From the NCBI GenBank assembly GCA_947462335.1, contig OX381714.1, forward strand, positions 60,433,800 to 60,497,799: a DNA stretch of 64,000 nucleotides, read 5' to 3'. The stretch is from Harmothoe impar (Eukaryota; Annelida; Polychaeta; Phyllodocida; Polynoidae). The notes below the pieces were generated by a model. It saw only the letters and a list, made by a program, of their open reading frames with translations. It was not told where the DNA came from and made no database searches. Below are positions 21,299 through 32,367 of the stretch, in pieces; positions within the stretch are counted from its first letter, which is position 1; each line of letters begins with the position of its first letter. The position numbers and the translations under genes are program-made.

Positions 21299-22200
21299 CA
21301 TGGCTTTGTGTGACGGGGGGGGGGGGGGGGAGGAGGGGCAGTCAGAGAGGTACTTGGTAGAAACACAGACTGTGTATACATCATTACTCATAATATTAAT
21401 CATGAGATATTCCGAAAAGATATCACAATGAAAGTCTGAATGTGAAGTTTTGTGCTCGGCGGATCATGCAGGTCGATAGGTACTATGTATCATGGTGACA
21501 TATAATGTTCTGCTGCTAATAGTGCTTTGTGTTAAACCATGGGGCTACCAGGAACCGCAAGGTTAAGTACCCACACGACGCAATTAAAGTATACACATAC
21601 ATGATACAATGCTATGAAGGCTGAATATGTGTTGTAACTTTAGCCTTGGTGTCTATGAATTTTGTTTAGTTCTTTATCAAAACTACAAAGGTATGCTTTT
21701 ATAATCATATATATGTCATTGGATCTTGCTGAGTGTTCAAGAACTGAGAGAGTATGGTGTGCCCATTTACCTGTTTATTGAACGTTCAACAGTAGGGGTT
21801 TTAGTGTGTGTATACGTCAGAAATTACTTTCCTTTAGCTATCAATATATTATATTATTATAGTATAAATGTACAGTCCTGTCTGGCCTGCTACATGATTT
21901 AACCATTTGCAGACAGTGTAATGTTTAAATGCACTGGGCCCTTTTGTCGGAGCGATGTATGAATGCAGCCCTGGCGAGTTACTCATGCCGGTTGCATTCA
22001 TGCATCATGCCAACCCTACACCTACGGGATTAATGCACTCGTGAAGGGTCGTCATGATGCACCAATGCTGTGCCGGCGAGTTACTCACTTTCACCAATGC
22101 TGTGCCGGCGAGTTACTCACTTTCTGGAGCTACAATGACCCCATCCAGCACGGGTGCATCATGATGATAAATGGTGCCTTGCCCAATGGCAATGTTTACT
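21299..22200. other. Unique sequence and a worn MITE, copy 2
   Basis: G tract at 21317-21330. A decayed MITE spans roughly 21898-22190; CCAATGCTGTGCCGGCGAG occurs twice in a row inside it. No gene. Confidence 0.5.
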
Positions 22201-22204
22201 GTAT

Positions 22205-22585
22205 TTTTTTTAAAGTGTTTTTATTAAGGAATACAGTTATTATGTAAATACATAAACTGCCTCTGGACTCGGCAATGCCGTTATGCTGTCCAGGCCTTCT
22301 GATGGTTATATTTTATTAACTAACTAACGTGTAATGGCGTCTCTTTATGTTACAATTTGACATATAAACCCATGAATAAGCAGACTTGTTTGTCTTTTGA
22401 TGAGGGATGAGATGAGGATGAGGTACAATTAATATCGTGTCAATATCAATATACAGGTATAGGCATAGAAAAACCATATGAGAGTTGACATGTCTTGAGC
22501 TGTGAAGTAATGCCTCACACATCTCGTACATTATGTGGCAATCGATAATAGACAGAGAGTGAGAGCAAAATATCATGATAATAAT
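22205..22585 (-). mobile_element. Retroposon-like 3' fragment with poly-A signal, present only in copy 2
   Basis: Copy 1 reads through AATGTTTACTGTCCTGTCAGTGAGTGGG (8881-8908), whereas copy 2 has about 380 extra bases between TTTACTGTA and GACAGTGAGTGGGG. Read on the minus strand the insert ends TTCCTTAATAAAAACAC then TTTAAAAAAAA, a polyadenylation signal followed by a short A tail, as expected for the 3' end of a LINE, SINE or processed transcript inserted in minus orientation. It has one 86-codon ORF (22316-22576) that I do not recognise. Target duplication is not clear. Confidence 0.6.
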
Positions 22586-22586
22586 A

Positions 22587-23395
22587 TTGACAGTGAGTGG
22601 GGACGAACCGGTACGCTGGGACCTTTATAGGGGAGTTGGGGGTTCCCCCCTGAGCTACAATGTTGGTATAATGTTGTATTATACTCAACCATTAGCATAC
22701 CTTTTATAAGTACTTTTCTGAACAGCTGTTCTTTGCCAACTATTGTGTGTCTTCCAGTTCTATGTTGGGAGGCCGGGAGAGGGACAGAGGAGGGGTGTTT
22801 ATCAGAGCGTGGGAGGGAGTAGGTCAACCTTAGGTATACCAACAAAGAAGTTTCCGAATGGCCCCAGTGTGTCCCACTTTGCCCTCACCTCCCCCTGTCC
22901 TGTCTGAGTCTATATAAACACACAGCATCCACCAGTCATGGTTATATCATTCCACCAATATGACCAATCACTTGTCTTTTAGACTCTCTGATCTAGATAT
23001 GTCAGATATGTCATATACCCTTGCCATTTCCAAATAGCTTCCCTCCTATACACAACAACTACAGCTATCTATATAAAACACAAATTTATCCATCACTGCT
23101 GGTACTGCTACCCATCATCCCATCACAAGACAGACTTATTTTTAGACTCCACTATAACACCCTATAAGGGGTCTACATGTATGTATTCTGCTAGGTTCCA
23201 CTGGAACCTACTGTCTCTCCTCCATACACGACGAACGTACCCATGACATAAACACCGGCATAAACACAGTCGAACACAGTGACAATGCCATATCCCTACT
23301 TCTCACAATATACATGTATGCACCCCACCCCTTGTACCAAATCACACATGTGACCCATACATATTTCATGCCCAACCTGTACTAGCAATCACTCC
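22587..23395. other. Unique sequence of the block, copy 2; no gene supported
   Basis: Counterpart of 8880-9640 with small indels; frames not conserved. Confidence 0.5.
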
Positions 23396-24222
23396 TGTCT
23401 GAGGGTTATATGGCATCCCATACAGGTTAATACATAGATGTACAGAGAAGAGCAATACCATAACAACAACTCTACTATAAGGCCTATAAGAGTACTAGTA
23501 CATGCCTCGTCCCCCATCACTACACGTCTCATTCTCACAATCTATACATACATTGTATATCCACCCCACCCCTTGAACTAAATCACACATGTGACCAAAT
23601 GAGGCCCAACATAGACTAGCATTTACCCTTTAAAAAAGGGCTTCCAATACACGTTCACACATAGATGCACAGAGAAGAGCAGGACCATAACAACAACCCT
23701 ACAGAGTACTTTAGACCAGTACTGCCTCCCTCCATGCCCCGTCCCCCATCACTAGCACTGTCCTATTGGTCGTCCTATCAGTAGTGTCTGTCACCCTGCT
23801 CCGGTACCCCCATCACTAGTAGTCTCTCCCCTCTGATGGTTATAAGGCTTCCCACACCAGTTAATACAGAGATGTACAGAGAATATCCTGACCAAAACAC
23901 AACACTCTACTGAGTCTGAGTACACCAGTACTCCCTGCCTCCATGCCATGCTCCGTCCCCCATCACGAGCACTGTCCTACCAGTGGTTTCTGTCACCCTT
24001 CTCCCGTACCCCCCTCACTAGTAGTCTCTCCCCTCTGATGGCTATAAGGCTTCTCACACTAGTTAATACAGAGATGTACAGAGAATATCCTGACCAAAAC
24101 ACAACACCCTACTGAGTCTGAGTACACCAGTACTCCCTCCCTCCATGCCGTCCTCAGCCCCCATCACTACCCTGATACTACCAGTGGTGTCCGTCACCCT
24201 TCTCCCGCACCCCCTCACCACC
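23395..24222. repeat. Tandem repeat of about 190-225 bp, four units (copy 2)
   Basis: GATGTACAGAGA or GATGCACAGAGA at about 23439, 23665, 23870 and 24072. The third and fourth units are closest to each other, indicating a recent unit duplication. Confidence 0.8.
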
Positions 24223-24225
24223 CAC

Positions 24226-24302
24226 CTGTGTACTCCTGCCGCCCCGGTACCTCCTCCAGTAGGGGCCTGGTCCCCTCCTCCTTCCTCCATGGTGTCAGGG
24301 GT
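24226..24302 (-). CDS. Candidate small exon with strong Kozak ATG (copy 2), unknown protein
   Basis: Acceptor-like CTCACCACTACAG, then ACCCCTGACACCATGGAGG on the minus strand. ATG at 24290-24288; 21 codons identical in amino acids to copy 1 (one synonymous GTG to GTA change), then CACAG|GTGGGT. In-frame codons before the ATG (TPDT) are also open, so it could be an internal exon whose first Met is incidental. Confidence 0.3.
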
Positions 24303-25395
24303 CTGTAGTGGTGAGCTGTGGTGGGGTTACTGTAGTGTTAATCCTGTGCCGTACATCCCTGTGTTAGTGTGTGTGTGTAGAGGGGTTGTGACAGTGCGTG
24401 TTGTTGGTGGTTGTGACAGAGAGTGTTGTGGTGTGCTGTCACGCTGTGTGTGGGTGCTGTGGGGTGCTGTCAGTGGGTGTGGGGGTTACTGTCAGTACAC
24501 TGTCACTCCCTCCTCCCCCTGCTGCTGGTCTGTTACTCTTCCCGTCACTGACTTGGTGTGTACGCCCCCCCCCCCCCCCACGCCCATACGCAGACCCATA
24601 CACTCGCGGTGGTATCTGACCCCCCGCGGCTCCATCCCCTCCAATCACTCACATAGACTTGCCTGCAGCCCTCAAGCGGACCCTCAATGCTAATCCCAAA
24701 ATAATTAAGGCTTTTATTTTAGATGTTTATATTCAAGGTGTAATAGATATATCTCATAGTTATATCAAATGTTGAAACCATGTTAACATTTGAGAAAAGA
24801 TATTAGCTAATATGATAGGTATTGGCTAATAGCATAGGTATTGGCTAATATGAAAGGTATCGGCTAATATTTATATAGACAATGGCCAATATTATAGGCA
24901 TTGGCTAAAAAGTAGGTCTCTGCTGAAATGAAAGAAAACGTCCTGTCCGCGTCCTGTCATTCACTTGGTGTGTACGCCCCCCCCCCCCCCCACACACACA
25001 CCTCCCACTCACGTTGGTATCTGACCCCCCGCGGCTCCATCCCTTCCAGTCACTCACATAGACTTGCCTCAGTCTCTGGGCAGCTCTCAATGCTAATCCC
25101 AAAATAATTAAAGCTTTTACTTTAGGTGTTTATATTATAGTATACTATCAAGGTGTAATAGATATATCTAATATATAGATATTTTAAATGTTGAAACAAA
25201 GTTAAGCTTTGAGAAGAGATATTGGCCAATATGATAGATATTGACTATTATTATAGATATTGGCTGATATAATAGGTATTGGCTGATATCATAGATATTG
25301 GCTAATGACATAGGCGTTGACTAATATAGATATTGGCTAACAATATAGGCATTGGTTAATATTATAGATATTGGCTAATATGATATAATAATAGA
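24303..25395. repeat. GT-rich stretch, internal duplication and ATTGGCTAATAT minisatellite (copy 2)
   Basis: Counterpart of 10316-11410: GTGTGTTGTGG repeats, two C-tract/CA segments each followed by the GC patch (24605-24665 and 25013-25075), then ATTGGCTAATATKATAG units. In the second patch the minus strand reads SDWKGWSRGGSDTN before a GTGAGTGGG donor-like site. Confidence 0.75.
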
Positions 25396-26345
25396 GATGC
25401 TAGCATGGCTTTATGCTCACATCTTCTCCTGTGATTCTATGATTAATATGTAGTGAAGAGATAATAACCGCTGTGTACATATATATATTGGAGTCTTATG
25501 CAAGTCTACTACAGACGTCCTTTACTCCCCTTCTGCTCAGCAGAATATACATGTATGTCGCTGGACCTGCTCCCCGCCTCATCGTGTTTATTTTTAGACA
25601 CCTTATTTACATATCGGATTAAATTACTTTCATGGAGACCGACTTCCTGGGAGTACAAACTTCAAAGGGCCGAGGGCGTATTATGATGTGCCCATAGTAT
25701 ATGAGTGACATGGATATCTTAAATCCAATTTATTACTACACATGTGTTTGCTTGTTTGTCAACAGGTTTATTATGGATATTTGGACATTTAAACTATTTT
25801 AATCAAAGCAGCCACACAGTGACACACAGAGACGATAGTCCTTATATAGAAATATTTTTTAGGGACGGAAGTTACCAATCTCAAAAAAACTTGAAATGTT
25901 CAAATTGAGTCCGCTGAATAATTGTCCTCTATAGTAAAGTACACAACATTAAAAAAAAAACTAATAGTATGGTCAGCAGGTAGCCAGAAAAGATACAGAT
26001 AGCGGTTATGATACAGATAGCGGTTGTAACCCCACCCCCTGGAAGCACCCTTCATCGGGACTGACCACGTTGATTAACAGCCGGTTAGAATTAGCAGATT
26101 AGAGCTATACTCCCCTATAGGCGTCCTGGCGACTTGGGCCGGTTTCCAAGCGACATTTCGCACTCGGCCACTAATTGCCGTGACCTGTGACCAGATGGGT
26201 CTAATTTGCGATTCTATTAACATAAAATGAATGACCTTTGACCTTGATATTATTGCAGCGCAGCGACCTTGCTACTTGGGGCCCTTAAAAAGGTGGCCCT
26301 GTGACCTCCGTAGGGGTGGGGGGTGCTTTGGACCCCTATACTAAA
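25396..26345. other. Right end of copy 2 and following unique sequence
   Basis: Up to 25838 this matches copy 1. Beyond it, 25860-25945 belongs to a dispersed family (AACTTGAAATGTTCAAATTG, CTGAATAATTGTCCTCTATAGTAAAGTA) also seen near 51140, 57160 and 58460. From 25950 to 26345 nothing is recognised. Confidence 0.5.
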
Positions 26346-26560
26346 AAATGTACAATCTTCAGAATGGCCCTAGACCCTTGAATTTGACATGGCGACAAGG
26401 GCCATTTTGGGCCTTAGTGACATGGGACATAAGGGAAAAAATAGATAGTGATCGATATGGGACATGGGTCATTTCTATCGTTACGGCGACATGGGCATGT
26501 CTTAAAATCGACATGGGACATGGGACATGGGACCCCCCCCCCCCCCCCGAGGTAGGCGGA
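26346..26560. repeat. Element with short GACATGGGACATGGG repeats ending in a C tract
   Basis: CGACATGGGACATGGGACATGGGACC and GACATGGGCATG phrases alternate with AAAATCGA, ending in a C tract at 26533-26549. The style resembles 36846-37060. Left and right termini CCCTTAAAAAGG/GGGG are not clean enough to call inverted ends. Confidence 0.4.
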
Positions 26561-26694
26561 AGCCCGGTAGCAGAGCCCTTACCCCTACCCCGTTGTAGCC
26601 TACATAATAACCTTTGTACATTAATACCATTGTTACATATATTGATGTGACCTTTGTTTTAGTCCTATACATGACGTAGCATCATGATGTGGCT

Positions 26695-26895
26695 TACATC
26701 CCTTTAAGGACCACTAACTGTTTTAATGTGTTATGCCATCGGCGAATAAACCAACAGGGATGCATGCAAGCATCATGACGACATTGCGGGGCTGATGCAC
26801 TCCTGATATGAAGTGTCAGCGGCTTAACGCAAGTAGGCTCATCAGAGCTGCACTCATGCATCATGACGATTAAGGGGGCACTTGTTCAGGCAGAC
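26695..26895. mobile_element. Decayed double-palindrome MITE
   Basis: ATCCCTTTAAGGACCACTAACTG at the left; GATGCATGCAAGCATCATGACGACATT and GCTGCACTCATGCATCATGACGATTAAGG further in. Confidence 0.5.
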
Positions 26896-26982
26896 ATAAT
26901 ATAAGTCCACAGGGTCAGTGTGTGGTCCAGGCTGACCAATGGTACCCATTTTAGGGTGGGTAATTTTTTTAATTTCTTTTTA

Positions 26983-27268
26983 GGGAGTGATCATTTTTTT
27001 AACAACAGGGGGGGTGGTGGGATTCCGCGCGGAGCGTGCAAAATTTTTTACCCCCCCCCCCGGTCAAGGGGTCAACATTTTTTACCCCCCCCCCCCTTAG
27101 GGTCGAAAATCGGCTCGCGCGCGGGCCCTTTAAATCATAGTAACGCGCGGGCTTTTTGGCTCAAAACAGGTTACATTTTTTTGCCCCCCCCCCCCAAGAG
27201 GGGTCCAAATTTTTTTGCCCCCCCCCCAAACCCACCACCCCCCCTGTTGATAATAAATGATCACTCCC
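26983..27268. mobile_element. MITE with GGGAGTGATCATTTTTTT ends and TTA duplication
   Basis: Left end GGGAGTGATCATTTTTTTAA then CAACAGGGGGGG; right end CCCCCCTGTTGATAATAAATGATCACTCCC. Both flanks are TTA (26980-26982 and 27269-27271). A 3-bp TTA duplication and a GG start are typical of PIF/Harbinger elements. The 286-bp interior is built of C tracts and TTTTTT blocks, giving a misleading Pro-rich ORF at 26920-27300. A 168-bp sibling lies at 28353-28520. Confidence 0.75.
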
Positions 27269-27299
27269 TTATCATGACAATTGAGGACATATTACATTA

Positions 27300-27461
27300 A
27301 AGCCCGTTGCGGCCCTTACAGGTATATAACCTGACTGGACACATTGTGACAACATGTCGGTGCACTTCGGGGTTGATGCCTCCCCCGCCTCGTGCACTCC
27401 CGAGTCAGCGCCATGATGCGAGTAGGCTCGCAAGGGCTGCGTTCATGCATCATGCTGATTG
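27300..27461. mobile_element. Left part of a double-palindrome MITE host
   Basis: ATTAAAGCCCGTTGCGGCCCTTACAGG and GATGCGAGTAGGCTCGCAAGGGCTGCGTTCATGCATCATG are family phrases. The sequence is interrupted at 27462 by another element and resumes at 27635 with CCCTTAAGGGCATGGCGCATTAAAG. Confidence 0.5.
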
Positions 27462-27634
27462 CCTGTTACACTGGCGGCATCTGCCGCAGAACGTCCTGTG
27501 CAGCAGATGCAGCTAGTGTAACAGGGTTAAAACTTGCTGCAACTACTTGCTGCAGCAAAAGCTACCAGTGTTAGCTTTCCTGCGGCAAGCTGTTGCGGCA
27601 GATGCCGCGCAGCAAGTGCCGCTAGTGTAACAGG
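27462..27634. mobile_element. MITE with CCTGTTACACTGGCGGCA ends, nested in the host MITE
   Basis: Left CCTGTTACACTGGCGGCATC and right GTGCCGCTAGTGTAACAGG form a terminal inverted repeat. An internal GCAGATGCAGCTAGTGTAACAGG at 27503-27525 pairs with the left end too, so a 64-bp inner hairpin exists. CTGC/GCAG words fill the interior. Superfamily not determined. Confidence 0.65.
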
Positions 27635-27833
27635 CCCTTAAGGGCATGGCGCATTAAAGTACATTTCGGCCCTTACAGGGACATACGACCTGACCGGGCA
27701 CATTGTGACATCTGGCACGATGCCACCCCGCACTATACATGAGGACATCTACGACTCTGTCTGTAGGTCAACTTGTCTGCTGTTTGGCATGATATCAAGT
27801 CAGACAGTCAACTCAATGAAAGTTTAACCCTTT

Positions 27834-28043
27834 CAATGGATGACGCCTCAAGTTTCAGATTTGAACCATTTGTCGCCAGCACTGCAGCAAGGAACTTACC
27901 AGCACTGCGTAACTGCATCATGCCAAGCTCGAAAGGGTCAGCATGATGCATGCATGTATAGTAAATTGACAGGGCTGCATTCATGCATCAATACGACATA
28001 AAGGTGTAGGGCATTACAGTACTATGTGGTTCTTGAAGGTTAA
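27834..28043. mobile_element. TTAA-flanked double-palindrome MITE, worn
   Basis: TTAACCCTTTCAATGGATGACG to TTCTTGAAGGTTAA. Modules are weak: CAGCAAGGAACTTACCAGCACTGC and ATAGTAAATTGACAGGGCTGCATTCATGCATC. Confidence 0.6.
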
Positions 28044-28352
28044 TGTTTAAATAATCTTCAGTATTAAAGTATTATGAACAGTTGAATCGTATTTTATGAA
28101 GGTTGAGATAGGGAGGGCCCTCATGAATGCCAGCCGTCAACATGTATTTGTAAGCTAACCTTTTCCTAATATGTACCTTGTCCCGGTAGATATACAAGAT
28201 GATTGATAGCATTTATTTGAAATTTTACGATTCCCTAATGCATATACAGAGCCTGTATGAAGAACCTCATTTCCTCTAAATCCCTTCTTGCCCTCTAGTC
28301 ATGCTTAGCTATCATTACTTTCCCACTCATTTCACCGCTTTAATAGCTGTTA

Positions 28353-28520
28353 GGGAGTGATCATTTTTTAACAACAGGGGGCTTCATATGCAGTAAAAAC
28401 AGGTTAAATTATACCCCCCCCCCCCAGAGGGTTCCAAATTTTGTTGCCCCCCCCCCCGGTCAAGGGGCCCAATTTCTTTTGCCCACCACCCCCCACTGTT
28501 GTTAAAAAATGATCACTCCC
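28353..28520. mobile_element. Short MITE with GGGAGTGATCATTTTTTAA ends and TTA duplication
   Basis: GGGAGTGATCATTTTTTAAC and GTTAAAAAATGATCACTCCC are perfect inverted ends for 20 bp. TTA flanks at 28350-28352 and 28521-28523. Same family as 26983-27268 but with a 168-bp body. Confidence 0.85.
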
Positions 28521-28523
28521 TTA

Positions 28524-30020
28524 GCTTTGTGTTTATTTTCATTTAAAAAAACGTCCAACAGGTGGCAAGTCTACTACTACTAGTGGTGCTTTTTGTCTAA
28601 TCGGGGTCACGGCCTCATGGTCACACACCCCCGGGCACTGTGTGTGTGTGTGTGAGCGCGGGGGGGGGGGGCTTCTTAGGCCAACACAAAACTAGGTGTG
28701 TTACACTGCCTGCATCTTTAAATACAGCACGTTAATTAACAATCTAAAAGTTACCTTTCAGGTTTAGCGCGGAGAAAGAACTATGGAGGCTACATCTTAA
28801 ATTCATTTTAGATATACACACTGCTGTGGCGGAACCGATGACAATTCTGTTAGATATAATCTGTACATGAAGTACTTTGTACATGTATTTGTATGAATAA
28901 TTCTGATCAAATAACTCACGCACAAAAAGAGCCTTGTCCCACACACCTCATAAAAAGGGGAAACACACAACGCGTTCATCATATTATTGTTATATGCTTG
29001 GTGTTGAAAAACGTGATTTTCTGTAAACGTTTTCTATGTAGAGACTAAGTCTAGAGACTAGTAGTAGAGTGGGTGTTCAAAGCCCGGGTTCAAAGAAAAA
29101 CGTGCCTTATTTTATGTTTGGCCTCAAAGTTGAGGAGTGGCAGAGGGTGAGGAGCAGCTGGTCCCACTAACAGTGTGACAGGTAGGGGTGTGTGTGTGTG
29201 TGGGGGGGGGGGGATGGGGGACACATCACACCTGTTGAAAACCATACACACTCACTTCAAATCCCAGCTTTAAATTGGGAATAAACAGTTCACACCTATG
29301 AACCAAGCCCAGCTTAAACACCATTACTTCTACATCACGTATAGAACTCAAGTAGTGGCTATTCATAGCATTTGTATCATATTTCTTTGTATGTTCTTTG
29401 GTGTTAAATAGGTAAAGTTGTTTAAAGGGACATATTTTCTTTTTGTCTCATTGTATAATATCTCCCAATGTCTCATAACAGTGCATGATACATCGGGTAT
29501 GTTATATATTAAGTTTTATAGTATGTTGTAGTATTTTCAAATCATGGATACTTCCACATGGTTATTCTAAGAATCTGAGGACTAAATGTCAACAGAGAAA
29601 AATGACAGTGGAGTACAGTAAATATTGATACAATACTGAATTCTAAGGCATTCCGGTGAAGCGATAGTGAGTACACAGCCACATGGGGGTGTCAGGTGGC
29701 CCTCTAAGTACCCCTATACCCCCTCATCCTGCTGACCTGGGTATAAGGAGCCCCTGACCCCATCTGACCCCTGACCTGACCCACACCTCCCACTATACTC
29801 CATCTAGGACCTGTTGGCAAGCCCCCAACTGTGAGGTGGTCATTATGGCCAACATTGATAATATCAATTAAAATGTAGACAACACCAACCCCGAGTGTCA
29901 TTTCAAGATAGCTGCAACTCCTCCCCACTTTTTATTTCCCTAATTTGTTTGAGACATTGGGTATCCAGTCCAGCTGTAAGCTCAGGAGGGAAGCCCTTTG
30001 TCGGCCTCGCCAGCAGGTCC
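28524..30020. other. Unique intergenic or intronic sequence
   Basis: Contains a TG run and G tract at 28639-28671 and at 29189-29215. Nothing else stands out. A minus-strand ORF of 74 codons at 29704-29928 has no recognisable motif. Confidence 0.5.
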
Positions 30021-30179
30021 CAGATTCAGTGTACCAGTCTTCTCAGTGCTGCCTGACTGATCACGGGATAGGGGGACAACAAGGGAAAGGGATTTAAACC
30101 TTTAAACCCGCAGTTCTTACTGCACGTGCAGTAACAGTCAGAGCGCAGTCGGGACAGGTAGGCCTACTCAGCCGTATTT

Positions 30180-30395
30180 ATAGGGGAGCTGGGCCTTTAA
30201 GGGCTGCATGGTGCTTTATTGTATAATGCGTCATGACGCCTGGATGCAACCCTGGCAAGTAACTTTTGTCAGTGCCGTCAGACAGTCATCATGCAGACCC
30301 TATGAGAGTGGATCAGCCACGTAGGATCGGGATAACACTTGAATGTAGCACTGACCAGTTACTCGCCAAGGCTGTATTCATGCATCATGACGACC
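30180..30395. mobile_element. Double-palindrome MITE, left part (interrupted)
   Basis: CTTTAAGGGCTGCATGGTGC to CATTCATGCATCATGACGACC; it continues after the nested element at 30706. Confidence 0.6.
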
Positions 30396-30695
30396 TACTC
30401 TCGTTCCCAAATCCTTCCGAAGGAAGTCTCTGGTAACAGCCAAATGACCTTGAACTTGCTATTTTGCTGGTTCTGGGCAACCCGTGCTGGTAGCCTGGAA
30501 CCAGTGGACAGGAACCAGAATGTATGATGGTAGTTTTACTGTATTTTACCATCAGACTTTCTAGTTCCATTTCCTGTTCCTGTCCACTGGTTCCAGGCTA
30601 CCAGCAGGAGTTGCCTAAACCCAGCAAAATCCCAAGTTCAAGGTCATTTGGCTGTTACCAGAGCCTTCCTTCGGAAGGATTTGGGAACGAGAGTA
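30396..30695. mobile_element. 300-bp MITE with long inverted arms and 10-bp target duplication
   Basis: Ends TACTCTCGTTCCCAAATCC and GGATTTGGGAACGAGAGTA continue into arms of about 140 bp that include CCTTCCGAAGGAAG, TGACCTTGAACTTG and CTGGTTCCAGGCTACCAGC. The flanks are CATGACGACC at 30386-30395 and 30696-30705. The paralogous empty site in unit B, TATTCATGACGACCAAACAG (single CATGACGACC at 31795-31804), proves the insertion. A 9-10-bp duplication with long arms points to a Mutator-like (MULE) or foldback element; this is an inference. Confidence 0.92.
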
Positions 30696-31507
30696 CATGA
30701 CGACCAAGGAGAACAGTGCATCAAAGGACTAGGCAGCCCGTAAGGACAGAATTACCCCGGGTTCAAGACGATGCAGTAACGCCAGCACCGCATTGGTGCA
30801 TCATGCTGACCCCTCCGCAGTGTATCAATCCCATAGGATCGATATGATGCATGACTGCAGCACTGGCAAGATACTTTCCGACAAAAGATCATTGTGGATT
30901 AAAGTACTATGCTGCACTGAAGGACCCCCCCCCCCCACACACACACATACTCCTCAGACACAATGGATACATACACCCCCTGATGCCCCACACCTTTACA
31001 ATAGGTGTAAACTATAGTCCATCCAGAGCTAGTGTGGCATTTGGAAAAGTAGAGACTGCTAAATATTGATCAGAGAAGCAATTATTATTAGTTCAGTTTT
31101 CATTTGTTCACTGTTTTACCAAATGTCTATTGGAGCAATGTAATCAGACAGCGCGTAAGCCAATCTGGCTGAAATTGACCACGACTGCCAAATTGAGGGT
31201 TTGGTTGGCTTAAGGTCAGGGCAGGCCTTCAAGGTCAGGAAAGTCTAGAAAAATGTGAAAATGTGCAAGACATAACTGATATTACCCCCCCCCCCCCCGT
31301 TGCAGTGATTGTAGATAACGCTGGGTATTTTCTGTACAACAATAGACCTTTTGTTGTGCCGGTATAGTACTTTGGAAATGATATTTTAATGGATAATCAG
31401 ACAAAGGGTGACATTAAGTATCTACCATGTAGACTGTCGCCCTCATCTTTTTTTGGTCAAACCATAAAATATATTATGAATCACACATCGATTTGTATTG
31501 GATTTTA

Positions 31508-32367
31508 GATTCAGTACTACCTCAATCTCTTCAGTGCTGCCTGACTGATCACGGGACACTGGGACAACAAGGGACAACAAGGGAAAGGGATTTAACCCTT
31601 TACGGGTTGCATAATGCGTTAGTACATGATGCCCTTTGCCATCACGACGCCTGGATACAGCCCTGGGCGGGTAACTAACTTGCCAGCGCATCATAATGCA
31701 GGCATCATGCCGACCCTATGGGAGTGTATCAGCCGCGTAGAGTTGCCATGATGCATAAATGCATAAATGACGAGTTACTCCCCAAGGCTGTATTCATGAC
31801 GACCAAACAGAACTATGCAGCCCTTTAGGGACAGCATTACTGCATGATCACTCCGGGCTTCAAGATGATGCAGTAACGCCAGCGCTGCATTGGTGCATCA
31901 TGACGACCCTTCCATAGTGTATCAATCCCAAAGGATCGATATGATGCATAACTGCAGCACTGGCCAGATACTTTCCCACAAAAGGTCATGGTGGATTAAA
32001 ATACTGTGCTGCACTAAAGGACCCCCCCCCCCCCCCACCTCCCACACACACATACTCCTCAGACAATAGGTGTGAACTATAGTCCATCCAGAGCTCGTCT
32101 GGCATTTGAAAAAAAGGCTAAATGTTTATCATAGCAGCAATGATTTAATATAAATAGTTAAGTTTTCATCGTTCACTGTTTTACCAAATATCTATGGGAG
32201 TAAAATATAATCAGACTATTCAAGCATAAAAATGGCAACACATAACTGATGTACGCTGACCATATTACCCCCCCCCCCCCCCCCCCCACTCCTAGATACA
32301 GTGATTGTAGATGAAGTCTTTTTTGTGTGTTTTCTGTACAACAATAGACCTTTTGTAGGACCGGTAT
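31508..32367 (+). repeat. Tandem duplication unit B (0.86 kb)
   Basis: Second unit, without the 300-bp MITE. Its double-palindrome MITE starts TTTAACCCTTTACGGG at 31592. C tracts at 32020-32036 and 32269-32287 are longer than in unit A. Confidence 0.88.

Larger units (their letters stand above)
14668..25838 (+). repeat. Large direct segmental duplication, copy 2 (11.17 kb)
   Basis: Second copy of the block at 638-11890, same orientation. The copy is not flanked by the LINE fragment: the sequence left of 14668 differs from that left of 638. Internal differences include expansion of the Gly/Thr minisatellite, a shorter 18-bp satellite, loss of the ACAG expansion, a fourth 190-bp unit and an AATAAA-bearing insertion at 22205-22585. 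Confidence 0.95.
30022..31365 (+). repeat. Tandem duplication unit A (1.34 kb)
   Basis: Shares with 31508-32367, in order: AGATTCAGT, TCAGTGCTGCCTGACTGATC, ACAACAAGGGAAAGGGATTT, the MITE body, GGACCCCC tract with ACTCCTCAGACA, CTATAGTCCATCCAGAGCT, ACATAACTGAT, and TTTCTGTACAACAATAGACC. It is 484 bp longer than unit B, and 310 bp of that is the MITE at 30396-30695 plus its target duplication. Confidence 0.88.

Noticed and set aside
26920..27300. 126-residue ORF with Pro-rich LPPPP stretches
   Set aside because: It overlaps a TTA-flanked MITE made of C tracts and T runs; a sibling MITE breaks the frame.
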